Below are positions 21,356 through 32,399 of a DNA stretch of 64,000 nt, in pieces; within the stretch, counting starts at the first letter, position 1, and each line of letters starts with the position of its first letter. The stretch spans positions 25,152,189 to 25,216,188 of the forward strand of contig NC_087064.1 in the NCBI RefSeq assembly GCF_963678635.1. Direction: 5' to 3'. The notes under the pieces are model-generated. The model made no database searches and was not told where the DNA came from. It worked only from the letters and a program-made list of their open reading frames with translations. The stretch is from Symsagittifera roscoffensis (taxonomy: Eukaryota; Xenacoelomorpha; Acoela; Convolutidae). Made by a program: the position numbers and the translations under genes.

Positions 21356-21998
21356 ACCCTAATATAGAAGCAAGTGTTAAAGTTTTTTGTGAAACTTTGG
21401 GCCGAGATTTCGGACCCAGTTTGTTTGAACCTGGTAAACGTCCCCCTATCAAAAAACTGCAGAAAACGTAACGCCCTCGACAGGAACGCTTGAAAATTTC
21501 AGTCTAATTTACATCATTTCAAAAACGCGGTTGTATAAGTTAGTTTGAGATCCGGCGACCTCAGGTTTATTCCGAGTGGTTAATGGGACTTCGACTTAGT
21601 TTACACGACGCCCCCTAAATTTATCCGAAAACTTTTGTGGGGTTAATAAATCCGACGCATCTGTTTTTTTTTCGTAGAAAACGAATAATGGTTTTTGTTG
21701 TCGTTTCAAACTTGTTGCATCGCGCTCTATGAAAGCTACCCGCGTCACTCCGTAATCACTTTGCTGTTAATTACTTAGCCATACCCGGTCTATGTTTTAA
21801 CCCGAGCTTCGTTATCCCCGTAAAATTGTACAACACTACTTTGAGTCAATTTATACCACCATTCCAATATCGTGATTTGGCACGACGACATAAATAACTC
21901 AGTTAGTAAGCATCGCAGCAATAAATTGATATATTTGTTGCCATCCTAGAACGCTATCGAGCAACAATTAGTGCAATTGTGAATTGTCAACGCACCGG
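21356..21998. other. Unassigned sequence directly upstream of BEL copy 2
   Basis: Moderate GC content, no supported frame. It contains an AATAAATTG (21,920) and ends in AACAGAG just before the ORF shared with copy 1. It could be an LTR/leader of copy 2 that differs from that of copy 1; no second copy exists in this window to prove it. Confidence 0.3.
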
Positions 21999-22008
21999 AA
22001 CAGAGTAA

Positions 22009-22333
22009 ATGTTTGAGAAATTAAAAAAATCAGGTAGTCTAACCATCAGTATAGTCGATCATTCGATGTCAAAACGACAAGCTAAGGATAAGTTTTTGCG
22101 AAAACAGTGCTTGGCGGCATTACACCAGACCAAAAAAAATAGAGATCAAAATGTTCCGTATCACTCAAAGACACGGCAAAAACCTCAAAATGATTTTTGC
22201 TATGACTAAGAGGGAAAAACGATTGAACATGATCCAACGCGCGCTCTTTAAGCAACGCATTCTCATCTTAGTCACATTACAGGAGCACCTAGCCGAGGTG
22301 CATAAGTCTTTAGCTCAGAAACTTGGCTTGTAG
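22009..22333 (+). pseudogene. Frameshifted copy of the small basic ORF, BEL/Pao copy 2
   Basis: Nucleotide sequence matches 14,025-14,348 closely (MFEKLKKSGSLTISIVDHS at the start; MTKREKRLNMIQRALFKQR at the end), but a small length change in an A-run near 22,130 splits it into two overlapping frames (22,009-22,209 and 22,151-22,333). This gives no evidence that the ORF is under selection in this copy. Confidence 0.7.
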
Positions 22334-22656
22334 CGTTAGTATAATTTGTTGCAGTTATGTTACAGTTCTTTAATGATTTTTCATTTATTTTTGTGTTGAG
22401 TTAGGGTTTGATACGTCCTTCTCTTTAATTTTAAAAGCACATTGTAACAGTTTGTTACAATCAATCAATTATTAGTTCGGAAAGTCTGTAAGTTTTTCAG
22501 TCTCGGCGGTATTTGAAAACTGAGCTCCTCAAAGTTCATAAGTACATCCAATAAGCTAGAGAGAACAATACTCGAAAGTTATTGTTGAGATATACATCAG
22601 GATTGTAGCTTTTTTCCTGGAAAAGGTTTTTTTCTCAAAGTGATGAAATAAATCAA

Positions 22657-24642
22657 ATGGCGGAAAAGGCTACTAATAGAGATAAGATTTGTGATGAGTT
22701 AGAACAATGGCTTGACCTGGTGACAAAAAACACGATAAGGTAATTCAGCAAGCTAGGAACAATGTAGGATCTGAAGGACAAGCAATCATCCGAAAACCAT
22801 CGAAGTTCACATCAGTCTAGGGTCTTACGTCAGAGTAAAACAATCTCAATTAATTGCAGTCGACGGAAAAAAGAGTTGCTGTTGGCCAAGATAAAAACAG
22901 AAAAAAGCAAGTTGAAGCCAAAATAGCTGAAGCTGAATTGGAGGAGGAATCCGACTAGTTTGACTTGTTTGCCAGTTCTGTAAGCTCTCATAGGGAATCA
23001 GCAGATAAACGCACAGAAATTTGAGTGAAAAATGTGCCATATTTAAATCCAGTAGTGAACGTAAGAAAACCGAGCGCATACACTTCTGGATTGAATACGG
23101 TTCAATATAACGTCCCGGTGAATGTCTTTCCTGCGTCTAACGCCCAATCAGGAGGTTGTCTTCAACATTGTTATATGGACCTGGAGGACTGCCAGTTATT
23201 CCTAAATCTCATACGCAGAGTGCTGCCAGCACTATTACTCAGCAAAATATCGGCGAAATGGCCCGAACTAAAATCAAAAGGTAACACAATTACACCGTTT
23301 TTCAGATGCAAATCAATGGGTGAATGCTTAGTCTGCCACGTCTGCTAATTTTGAAAATGTTCCATCCCCTTTGTATATAAATTTACCTTATCAGACTGAA
23401 GTTGTTTAGGCAGTACACCTTGTAGGTTTTCCTACGCACTTTAGTCAGTTCCCTGCAACTGCAACACCGACACCCGCAGTTTGTAACCCATTAGCTTTGA
23501 ATGAATCATCGCACGTATTTGAGGCAGTAACAGCTGTTGCTCCTCGAAAAAACGTACCGTTCCCCTATAATAGTGGCGGAGCAATTAACTATTTCACTCC
23601 GCCACACGAGCAAGTACCCTTGCAATCACCGATTGCGTCGGATATTCCTGCCCGTCCATTCATCAGCCGTAATTTTTGAATCTGGCTGCAGCATGCGTAC
23701 AACAACCTGTCCCGAATTATGACAATGCTCCATCGCAATCGATGTCCGTCCGTCTTGGCATCGAAGCGTTGGCATCGAACAGGAAGGATCCATTACCCGA
23801 TTGGAAAAATTCCAAGTATGGCGGTAATCCATTGGATTGGCATGAATGAATAAGTCAGTGTGGAAATGCGTCAAGCTGACATACTTTAAAACAGTGGTAA
23901 CTGGAAAGTTAAGTTGGCAATAGCGGACTTCGCGTATTCGGGTCGAATATACGGTGATGCTCTAAGGGTCCTCGAACAGGAATTGGGCAATCTCAAACCG
24001 TCGTGAGCGCCTAGCTCGAAAAACTTAACAGCGTTCCACCAGTGAAAGAGCACATTTCGGAAAACATTTTTTTTTGTGTGGTTTCAAGTCTCGTCGGTGT
24101 GTTTTGATTGTTGTCATAAGAGGGGATCTGAAAAGAACCGCCATCTTGAATCAAACTTTATGCCCTAATCTCCTTGAGTTCAACGAGTGGTTGAAAGAAA
24201 AGGCCGGAGTGCATGAGCGTATGAAAAAGTTTCCTGATAAAACAAAAACCGAGGAACCGTCATGAGAAAAACTACCAACCTAGTTTTTGCTTCCAGTGCT
24301 GAACCGAACATGTTCGAACTTCCACCATGCCTGCAGTGCGCTGGTAAACAACCGTTATGGGGATGCAAAATCTTCAAGAAAAAAACCCTACGAAAAGGGC
24401 AAAGTTTTGTCTGTTTCTCTTGTCTCCCAGCGGACCACATGTTCCGTAAATGCCCGAAGGCTAGGAAATGCACTAATTCTGAGCGCGAATGTACGTACAA
24501 TGTCTTCTTGCATGGAGCAGGCCACATTTTTTCTCCTCGAAAGGAAGAAAACAAGTCTTCTACCGGAAAAACTCGGAAGGAAAATTCAACGTCGTGCTGT
24601 TCTGCGTCCGGTCCGAAGGTCTTCTCCAGGTTATTGAGATAA
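22657..24642 (+). pseudogene. Degenerate BEL/Pao Gag, copy 2
   Basis: Homologous throughout to 14,673-16,693, with the same order of segments: MAEKATNRDKI start at 22,657, Ser/Pro-rich part, DUF1759-like part, and the Cys/His array at 24,262-24,642 (differing from copy 1 by Val to Ile in CKIFKKK). It has its own additional stops. The 3' half, from about 23,985, is nearly identical to copy 1, while the 5' half is visibly more diverged. Confidence 0.8.
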
Positions 24643-24900
24643 GTGTTTCATCTACGTCAAAATTGATAACGTTCTCGTTTTGTGTGTTTCTGCGAGCAAT
24701 CAGTTCTTGCTTTCCGCAAGCTTGACTCGCCGTCTGAACTTGTCAGGGGAAAAAGTTGATTTGACCCTAAATAGTTTTAATTTAACAGATATTCCTTCGA
24801 CTGAGTTAGCCGAGGGCACACTACCCGCTGAAATAATTAACAACAATTGTACCTTCAACTTAATCGCCTTCGTAAAGGATGAAATCATTGTTGGGTCTCA
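24643..24900 (+). pseudogene. Protease-region remnant ending at an internal deletion, copy 2
   Basis: Same as 16,694-16,950 of copy 1 until GTTGGGT(C/T)TCA, after which copy 2 continues as copy 1 does at 18,914 onward (ATAATTTACCG against ATAAATTACCG). Copy 2 thus lacks about 1.97 kb that encodes all of the reverse transcriptase. A 4-base TCAA is present at both breakpoints in copy 1. Confidence 0.8.
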
Positions 24901-26537
24901 ATAATTTACCGATTTTTGTCGCAAATCGTGGCAAACAGTCGTCCTATTAGGCAAGGAAAGGCCTTTCAAATTGAATCTGGAAGTTGTTACTAATATCCTC
25001 TCAAAAATCTGTGGACAGTTCGACTTATGCTCCCACGAGTACTCTGACGCAGTCAGAGCCCGTATTTTTTTGGGAGAAGTATATTACTTCTATGAAACTG
25101 CAGCAATTCGTTTGCTTTATGTTGAGGTTATTGCCGAAACACAAGCGCTTCCGCGAGCCTACCCCAAAATAACCGATCCCGCTGAATTAGCAATTGCAAA
25201 AAATAAGTTGTTAATTTTGGCTCAATTCGAATTGTTTCCGGTTAAGCTCAATCTTCAATCGGGCATAACCACCGAGAAAAGATCCAATCGCATTGCAGGT
25301 TACTCACCGTTTAACGGCCCCGGTGCATTTTGGATTTTTGTCGTTTTCAGTGAAAATAATTCTGAGGCAACTGCACTTTGACCACAATCATCATCACTTG
25401 GATATTTGTGGTCCATAGTACAAATGGGGTTTGTGGTGTTGGCTCTTCGAGCAATCCTTCGTGCAACTGAAAGATGTTGTTTCGTTTGCAGAAAACGCAA
25501 GGCAAGGACGTTGGATCCTATGATGTCAGAACTCCCTGACAATCGGCCATTCAGCAACTGTGATGTACATTACTTTGGTCTGTTTTACGTGACTATTCAC
25601 CGCACTAGTGACACAAGATGGGCTTTCGTAGAGACTACCCTTGTCGTACACATCGAAAATGTTCCGTCTATGAACACCGGATCTTGCGTCATGGGAATTG
25701 AAAGATTATTCGCCCGCCATAGTACGCCAAGTGTTGTGTGGTCAGACAACGGTACCAATTTGGTTGGAGCTTAGAAAGAACTTATGCTTTGCGTACAAAG
25801 TTGGAAAAGACAGGCTCCCGAGTTGCTAGTGCATAATGAGATTAAATGGAAATACAACCCTCATGGCGCGCCGCATCATGGTGGGTCTTCGAAAATTTTA
25901 GTGCGCAGTTGCAAACACGTTTTCTACGCAATCATTGGAACTCGCAAGTTAACGGATGAGGTACTCTTGTTTATTTTGTTTTGTTTGTTTCGTGGAGCAA
26001 TCTTAAAATTCTCGCCTGTTGGTCCCGATTAACGCCTGTTGGTCCCAATTACGCCTGTTGGTCCCGATTCGACGCCTGTTGCTCCCGACTTTAACGCCTG
26101 TTGGTCCCGATTCAACTGAATTGAAAGCGTTAACGCCCAACCATTTTCGCTTGCATGAGCACTCTGTTAGCTTTCCGTCGCTAACATTTGATGAAAATTT
26201 CTACCATCGAAAGCGCTGTATGAGATCACAAGCTTACGTAAATGCTATTTGGTAGCGTTGGCTGAAGAAGTATGTCACTTCCTTGAACAAACGATCAAAG
26301 TGGTATGGCGATTTGAACCGCGAATTACGAATTTGTGATCTTGTCTAGATTTTCGCGTCTAGTAGCCCTCGTGGGCATAACCCTTTGGGTCGAGTAACTG
26401 CTTTGCACTACGGAAAAGGCAACGTCGCTCGCTCTACAATAGTTAAGACCCTATCGGGCCAATTGTTAAGACCCTTCGTTAAACTAACTCCGGTTCTCGC
26501 CTCTTCGGGGAGTGAGGATGTTGCTGAGGAAAGGTAA
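24901..26537 (+). pseudogene. Degenerate BEL/Pao integrase with C-terminal end, copy 2
   Basis: Homologous to 18,916-20,261, then extends beyond it. SVVWSDNGTNLVGA is at 25,730-25,771, and PHGAPHHGGSSKILVRSCKH follows. The C-terminal segment at 26,280-26,537 (LNKRSKWYGDLN, PLGRVTALHYGKGNVARSTI, LLRPFVKLTPVL) is the part that follows the core in BEL integrases and is missing from copy 1. The frame ends with TAA at 26,535. Relative to copy 1 there is a deletion of roughly 66 bp near 25,325 that removes part of the zinc-binding region. Confidence 0.85.
26010..26112 (+). repeat. CGCCTGTTGGTCCCGATT minisatellite inside BEL copy 2 pol
   Basis: About five units of 20-25 bp, where copy 1 has a single unit (20,107-20,127). 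The expansion happened within this copy after the two diverged. Confidence 0.8.
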
Positions 26538-26750
26538 ATACAAGTTTGAACTATAGTTGCATATAATACAAGTTTGAACTATAGTTGCGTACAAGGACAG
26601 TAACCGAGCATATACACAGTGCGTATCCGCGGGTTCGGCTCAGCTTCGGATCCCGCCTAGGTCGTTTGCTCTCTAGAATTCAATTATGCGCCGAACTCGG
26701 CGGGATATAAATTTACGCTCCGTAACCGGGTTCGAAGCCCCCAAGAAACT
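26519..26750 (+). repeat. Probable start of 3' LTR of BEL/Pao copy 2
   Basis: TGTTGCTGAGG begins inside the last codons of pol and continues into a 28-bp tandem duplicate of GTTTGAACTATAGTTG and then the sequence shared with 12,518-12,755. From about 26,755 the sequence no longer follows copy 1's LTR but turns back on itself as the first satellite palindrome. The overlap of the pol end with the LTR is inferred from the shared TGTTGCTGA start. Confidence 0.5.
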
Positions 26751-26875
26751 TTTATGAAAAACAAAAAAAATTCTTGGGTTTTCGAACCCGCTTATGGAGC
26801 GTAAATTTATGTCCCGTCAAGTCCGGCGCATGTTTGAGTTCTAGAAAGCAAATGACCTAGGCGGGATCCGAATCT
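26650..26875. repeat. Palindrome in satellite unit 1
   Basis: CGGATCCCGCCTAGGTC at about 26,647 pairs with GACCTAGGCGGGATCCG at about 26,857. The inner arms include AAATTTACGCTCCGTAACC against GGAGCGTAAATTT. The loop is A-rich around 26,760. The same structure recurs in every unit. The left arm matches the BEL LTR sequence; the right arm is its inverted copy with independent mutations. Confidence 0.9.
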
Positions 26876-26970
26876 GCGCCGAATTAACTAGAGCGGGATC
26901 CAATTTCTTGAGAAAAATTTGTTCACTGCTAATTTTATCGAATTGAAATTAGCAGTAATATTATCATATT

Positions 26971-27032
26971 ACTGCTCCATAGACCTTAAAAGGCAGTCGG
27001 AACATTCAGGGACTCGCCCTAATACGAGCAGT
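26971..27032. repeat. 62-bp ACTGCTC...GAGCAGT motif, satellite unit 1
   Basis: The motif also occurs at 27,573, 28,175, 28,777 and 29,379 in the other satellite units, and at 33,863-33,924, 55,005-55,066 (inverted), 56,214-56,275 and 56,603-56,664 (inverted). Each full occurrence is exactly 62 bp. Ends are 7-bp inverted repeats (ACTGCTC/GAGCAGT), and the interior has an AGGG(N5)CCCT-type hairpin and a CCTT/AAGG hairpin, so it can fold as a three-way junction. Confidence 0.85.
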
Positions 27033-29817
27033 CTTGCTATCATTTTTACAAAAACGCCAATCATACAAACAATTCCACCATTCTCTAAACTGGAAAACTA
27101 TTGCGCATCCCACAATTCTAAACGGTTTCTCCAAACCGCCTAAATTAGAACAGGTCAATCAGTTTGAATTCAGGTTTGGTTAATTGCTTAGAGCTAAAAA
27201 CCAGCCAATATTTGCCACAGTGCGTATCCGCGGATTCGGCTCAGCTTCGGATCCCGCCTAGGTCGTTTGCTCTCTAGAATTCAATTATGCGCCGCACTCG
27301 GCGGGATATGAATTTACGCTCCGTAACCGGGTTCGAAGCCCCCAAGAAACTTTTACGAAAAACAAAAAAAATTTCTTGGGTTTTCGAACCCGGTTATGGA
27401 GCGTAAATTTATATCCCGTCAAGTTCGGCGCATGTTTGAGTTCTATAAAGCAAATGACCTAGGCGGGATCCAAATCTGCGCCGAATTAGCTAGAGCGGGA
27501 TCCATTTTCCTGAAAAAAATTTGTTCACTGCTAATTTTATCGAATTGAAATTAGCAGTAATATTATCATATTACTGCTCCATAGACCTTAAAAGGCAGTC
27601 GGAACATTCAGGGACTTGCCCTAATACGAGCAGTCTTGTTATCATTTTTACAAAAACGCCAATCATACAAACAATTCCACCATTCTCTAAACTGGAAAAA
27701 TATTGCGCATCCCACAATTCTAAACGATTTCTCAAAACCGCCTAATTTAGAACAGGACAATCAGTTTGAATTCAGGTTTGATTGATAGCTTAGAGCTAAA
27801 AATCAGCCAATATTCGCCACAGTGCGTATCCGCGGATTCGGCTCAGCTTCGGATCCCGCCTAGGTCGTTTGCTCTCTAGAACTCAATTATGCGCCGAACT
27901 CGGCGGGATATAAATTTACGCTCCGTAACCGGGTTCGAAGCCCCCAAGAAACTTTTATGAAAAACAAAAAAAATGTCTTGGGTTTTCGAACCCGGTTATT
28001 GAGCGTAAATTTATGTCCCGTCAAGTTCGGCGCATGTTTGACTTCTAGAAAGCAAATGACCTAGGCGGGATCCGAATCTGCGCCGAATTAACTAAGGCGG
28101 GATCCAATTTCTTGAGAAAAATTTGTTCACTGCTAATTTTATCGAATTGAAATTAGCAGTAAAATTATCATATTACTGCTCCATAGACCTTAAAAGGCAG
28201 TCGGAACATTCAGGGACTCGCCCTAATACGAGCAGTCTTGTTATCATTTTTACAAAAACGCCAATCATACAAACAATTCCACCATTCTCTAAACTGGAAA
28301 ACTATTGCGCATCCCACAATTCTAAACGATTTCTCAAAACCGCCTAAATTAGAACAGGTCAATCAGTTTGAATTCATGTTTGATTGATAGCTTAGAGCTA
28401 AAAATCAGCCAATATTCGCCACAGTGCGTATCCGCGGATTCGGCTCAGCTTCGGATCCCGCCTAGGTCGTTTGCTCTCTAGAACTCAATTATGCGCCGAA
28501 CTCGGCGGGATATAAATTTACGCTCCGTAACCGGGTTCGAAGCCCCCAAGAAACTTTTATGAAAAACAAAAAAAATGTCTTGGGTTTTCGAACCCGGTTA
28601 TTGAGCGTAAATTTATGTCCCGTCAAGTTCGGCGCATGTTTGACTTCTAGAAAGCAAATGACCTAGGCGGGATCCGAATCTGCGCCGAATTAACTAGAGC
28701 GGGATCCAATTTCTTGAGAAAAATTTGTTCACTGCTAATTTTATCGAATTGAAATTAGCAGTAATATTATCATATTACTGCTCCATAGACCTTAAAAGGC
28801 AGTCGGAACATTCAGGGACTCGCCCTAATACGAGCAGTCTTGCTATCATTTTTACAAAAACGCCAATCATACAAACAATTCCACCATTCTCTAAACTGGA
28901 AAACTATTGCGCATCCCACAATTCTAAACGGTTTCTCCAAACCGCCTAAATTAGAACAGGTCAATCAGTTTGAATTCAGGTTTGATTAATTGCTTAGAGC
29001 TAAAAACCAGCCAATATTTGCCACAGTGCGTATCCGCGGATTCGGCTCAGCTTCGGATCCCGCCTAGGTCGTTTGCTCTCTAGAATTCAATTATGCGCCG
29101 CACTCGGCGGGATATGAATTTACGCTCCGTAACCGGGTTCGAAGCCCCCAAGAAACTTTTACGAAAAACAAAAAAAATTTCTTGGGTTTTCGAACCCGGT
29201 TATGGAGCGTAAATTTATATCCCGTCAAGTTCGGCGCATGTTTGAGTTCTATAAAGCAAATGACCTAGGCGGGATCCAAATCTGCGCCGAATTAGCTAGA
29301 GCGGGATCCATTTTCCTGAAAAAAATTTGTTCACTGCTAATTTTATCGAATTGAAATTAGCAGTAATATTATCATATTACTGCTCCATAGACCTTAAAAG
29401 GCAGTCGGAACATTCAGGGACTCGCCCTAATACGAGCAGTCTTGTTATCATTTTTACAAAAACGCCAATCATACAAACAATTCCACCATTCTCTAAACTG
29501 GAAAAATATTGCGCATCCCACAATTCTAAACGATTTCTCAAATTAGCCTAATTTAGAAAAGGACAATCAGTTTGAATTCAGGTTTGATTGATAGCTTAGA
29601 GCTAAAAACCAGCCAATATTCGCCACATTGCTAGAGTATTTCATACCTCCGAGACCCTTCTGGAAACAGTTCTACTAGCTCCCAGCTAGCATGTGAATTA
29701 GGATGTCGAAGTATTGACAGCATAAAACAAAAGAGTACAAACTAAGGATGTGGTAAAACAAGAAGTTTTCCGAGCTCCCCTTGATCAGCGAAATACCTTA
29801 TTTTGCCCAAAATATTC

Positions 29818-30010
29818 TGCCAATATTTAACCGCCAAAAGTTGTCACTTTTGAGCATAATTTGATTCTTTTGCGCCCTTACGCCAATATTTAACCGCCAA
29901 AAATTGTCACTTTTGAGCTTAATTTTATTCTTTTGCGCCCTTACCCAATATTTAACATTTAACCGCCAAAAATTGTCACTTTTGAGCATAATTTGATTTT
30001 TTTTGTGCCC
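29818..30010 (-). repeat. 63-bp internal repeats of unit A (21-codon periodicity)
   Basis: Three copies of AATATTTAACCGCCAAAA...TTTTGCGCCCTTACG. Because 63 is divisible by three, the minus-strand frame 29,798-30,052 shows a repeated 21-residue pattern (LKSDNFWRLN). The same arrays are at about 34,302-34,497 and 38,930-39,115. There is no start, domain or promoter to support translation. Confidence 0.8.
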
Positions 30011-32399
30011 GTCGAAAGGGCCTGTGGAAAAAGTTTTGGTTTGGTGGACCAATATTAGATGTCCGTAAAGAGGTCAAAAAATCGAGAGGAGTCTTTGGTC
30101 GGTAAAAAGGAGTTCAAGTTCTTGAAGAAGGGAACGAATGCATCGCATCCATTTGAATCCACTCATAAGCATAGCTCCATCATTTTATAGTTGCAATAAT
30201 ATCTTTTGCGTTTCCATTGTAAGAAAAAGTTAAAGTAAATAAGAGAAGGCTGTGAAAACTTCATCATGTAAAATACGAAAAAAAGAAATTCCGTTTTCAA
30301 AAAAGGTCAAGATCAGCGTTTTGAACCCAGATGAAACCAACTAAGTTCTCATTAATTTGACTAAGGACTAAACTATTGCGGTAAAATAGAGGATTTTGTC
30401 CTAATTCGTTGTGGTATGATATAGGCCTGCTATAATTTGGAAAAAAAATCTGGTACGATGTCTGATTAGCTGAGCATACATTTTTGTAAGCCGACAGGCC
30501 AATCAGCAGACAAAAACACCGATATAATTCTAATCTGCTTGAATAAAAATTAAAGATGGACATGGAATAAACTTTGACAAACCATTATAAACGATTTTAA
30601 AATTTTGTTCGGCTGTCGCTTACCAGTCTTTGTTAATGAGAGAAAATCATAAGAATAAAAAAAATACCCATGATTTTGACAATGAAGATGTCAGTAAAAA
30701 AATTCTTGAGAAAAAATTTTTCACTGCTCATTTTATGGAATTAAATGTTTTCATTGGACCAATGGACCAACTTAAAATACCAGTTTATTATTGGTTTTGG
30801 AAGCAGCCTCAAAGACAGGCAATGTTTCTTTTTCTAATAGCAGATGAAAACTTTCAGGGTTCTTGCACTTGTTACGGGCATGGCCATCTCAAACTACTAG
30901 TTAGTTTTGGTCTTTTAGCTTGAAACGACAGGTTTGGTTTTTTTTCTTGAACATAAGTACGTCAATTTTCAAATCACTATGCAGTATATAAATGCTCCAG
31001 TTCCATTTTGTTATAGCTCAAAAATAATAATTGCCGCGACACAACTCCAAGAACAATGCTTTGGTGCTGGTTTCGAGGAAAAATTGTTCTCGCTGTAGTT
31101 ATTGTTTTTCAGAATTTTCGACTTATAGACTTTTTAAAATGCTCTTCCATTGAGTTTTTTTACCAACTGAGAAATATTGCTGCTCTGATTTCAAATTCAA
31201 AAAGATATTTTTTACCTGTTATTTGGTTTTGGGAAGTTACAGTGGTTTAAAAATTGGCGATTTGGTTAATTTGGGACATAAATGCGCAAGAAATTTTCAG
31301 TTTTTTTTCAATTCGCACGAAGTGAAACTTAATAATCTGGCTCAAAAATCCATCACATCATTAGTTTGTTTTTGCTAGTTTTGGAACACTTTGTCAAAAA
31401 TTATAAAACTTTATTGAGACACCTGAAAGAACAGTTTACCCCTATGAGAACGGTGTGAGAGGCCAAAAAAGAGTGGTTTGCCACCGCAAACTCCAGGACG
31501 ACAGATTTTCTTTTAATTTTCAAAGAAAAAGGCTGAATTTTTAAGCTCGGTGTGGTTTTTTGAACAGCCGTTTTGACAGAAACTTTTTAAGCCATCCTAA
31601 GAATATGCCTGCCCCAAGCTCAAAAAAAAACAAAAAGATATTACCCAGTAACTTCCCGAGGTGGTGGCGGGGAGGGGGGTTGTCAAAGATAAAATAAACG
31701 AAAGTCATTCCGTACAAATAACAAATAAACATTTTACCCCAGATCAATTAGATCACACTCGAATCAGCAGAAAACTTTTAACTTATCCTCCCCATGTCAA
31801 GCTCACAACAAATTCAAAGAACTTTAGCATCACTATATCAGTAACGTGCCAAGGGGGGGGCATAATTCTGGTTGATAAAATTTTCCAAAGGATTTCCTCC
31901 TTTGGTATAATTTTTTACGACATTAATTTATGATTGATAAAAGTTTGAGAGGTCATCTTAGGTTAAAGAATTCAAACGATCAAACAAAATCTGGCGAGGG
32001 ATGCCTCAAAAAGCAGAACAGTTTGGAGTAAACCTCAATTTTTATAAGTGAAACTTTAGTTTTTTGGTTATTTTAGAAATTTTTTCGTGAAAAAGAACGG
32101 ACTCATGCCTCGACAAAAAACACTACGATCAGCTCAATAACTTTAATTTAAATTCACAAAATTTAGCAGAAAAAATCAAACAACCCAGAATATAATTACC
32201 AAGAAAGTTATGCTGAAAGTGGTCCCAACTGCCCTTTGAAAGACAATTGATAAAATTTAGATAGATTTTTAAACTGAAACTGAATTTTTTTAATAATAGA
32301 CCTAATCCGCAAAAAATGAAAATTGAAAGATCAATTGTCAATGCGTTTCGGCTCGAGCTGAATTTTTTCGTGAACAGGTCAGACTACTAGCGAGCTTAT

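Larger units (their letters stand above)
26617..29626. repeat. 602-bp satellite, five tandem units with a three-unit higher-order pattern
   Basis: Units start at CAGTGCGTATCCGCGG at about 26,617, 27,218, 27,820, 28,422 and 29,024. Each has (i) a palindrome with arms of about 110-130 bp around an A-rich loop, (ii) a short stretch related to 30.7 kb (TTGTTCACTGCTAATTTTAT), (iii) the 62-bp ACTGCTC...GAGCAGT motif and (iv) about 185 bp also found at 33.93-34.11 and 38.56-38.74 kb. Units 1 and 4 share private variants (CTTGCTATC, ACGGTTTCTCC), as do units 2 and 5 (GGAAAAATATTG, ATCCATTTTCCTG), giving a repeating trio of about 1,806 bp. The 74-codon frames at 26,919 and every 602 bp after are repeat by-products. 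Confidence 0.95.

Noticed and set aside
26700-26735. GGGTTCGAAGCCC resembling a tRNA B box, suggesting a tRNA or SINE
   Set aside because: No A box at the right distance and no cloverleaf; the sequence is part of the LTR-derived palindrome arm.
26971-27032. 62-bp motif as a hammerhead or twister ribozyme
   Set aside because: The invariant core nucleotides of these ribozymes are not present in either orientation; only a generic three-way fold can be drawn.
26919-29551. Five identical-looking 74-residue proteins every 602 bp
   Set aside because: They follow the satellite unit, span the 62-bp non-coding motif, and show no domain or initiation context.
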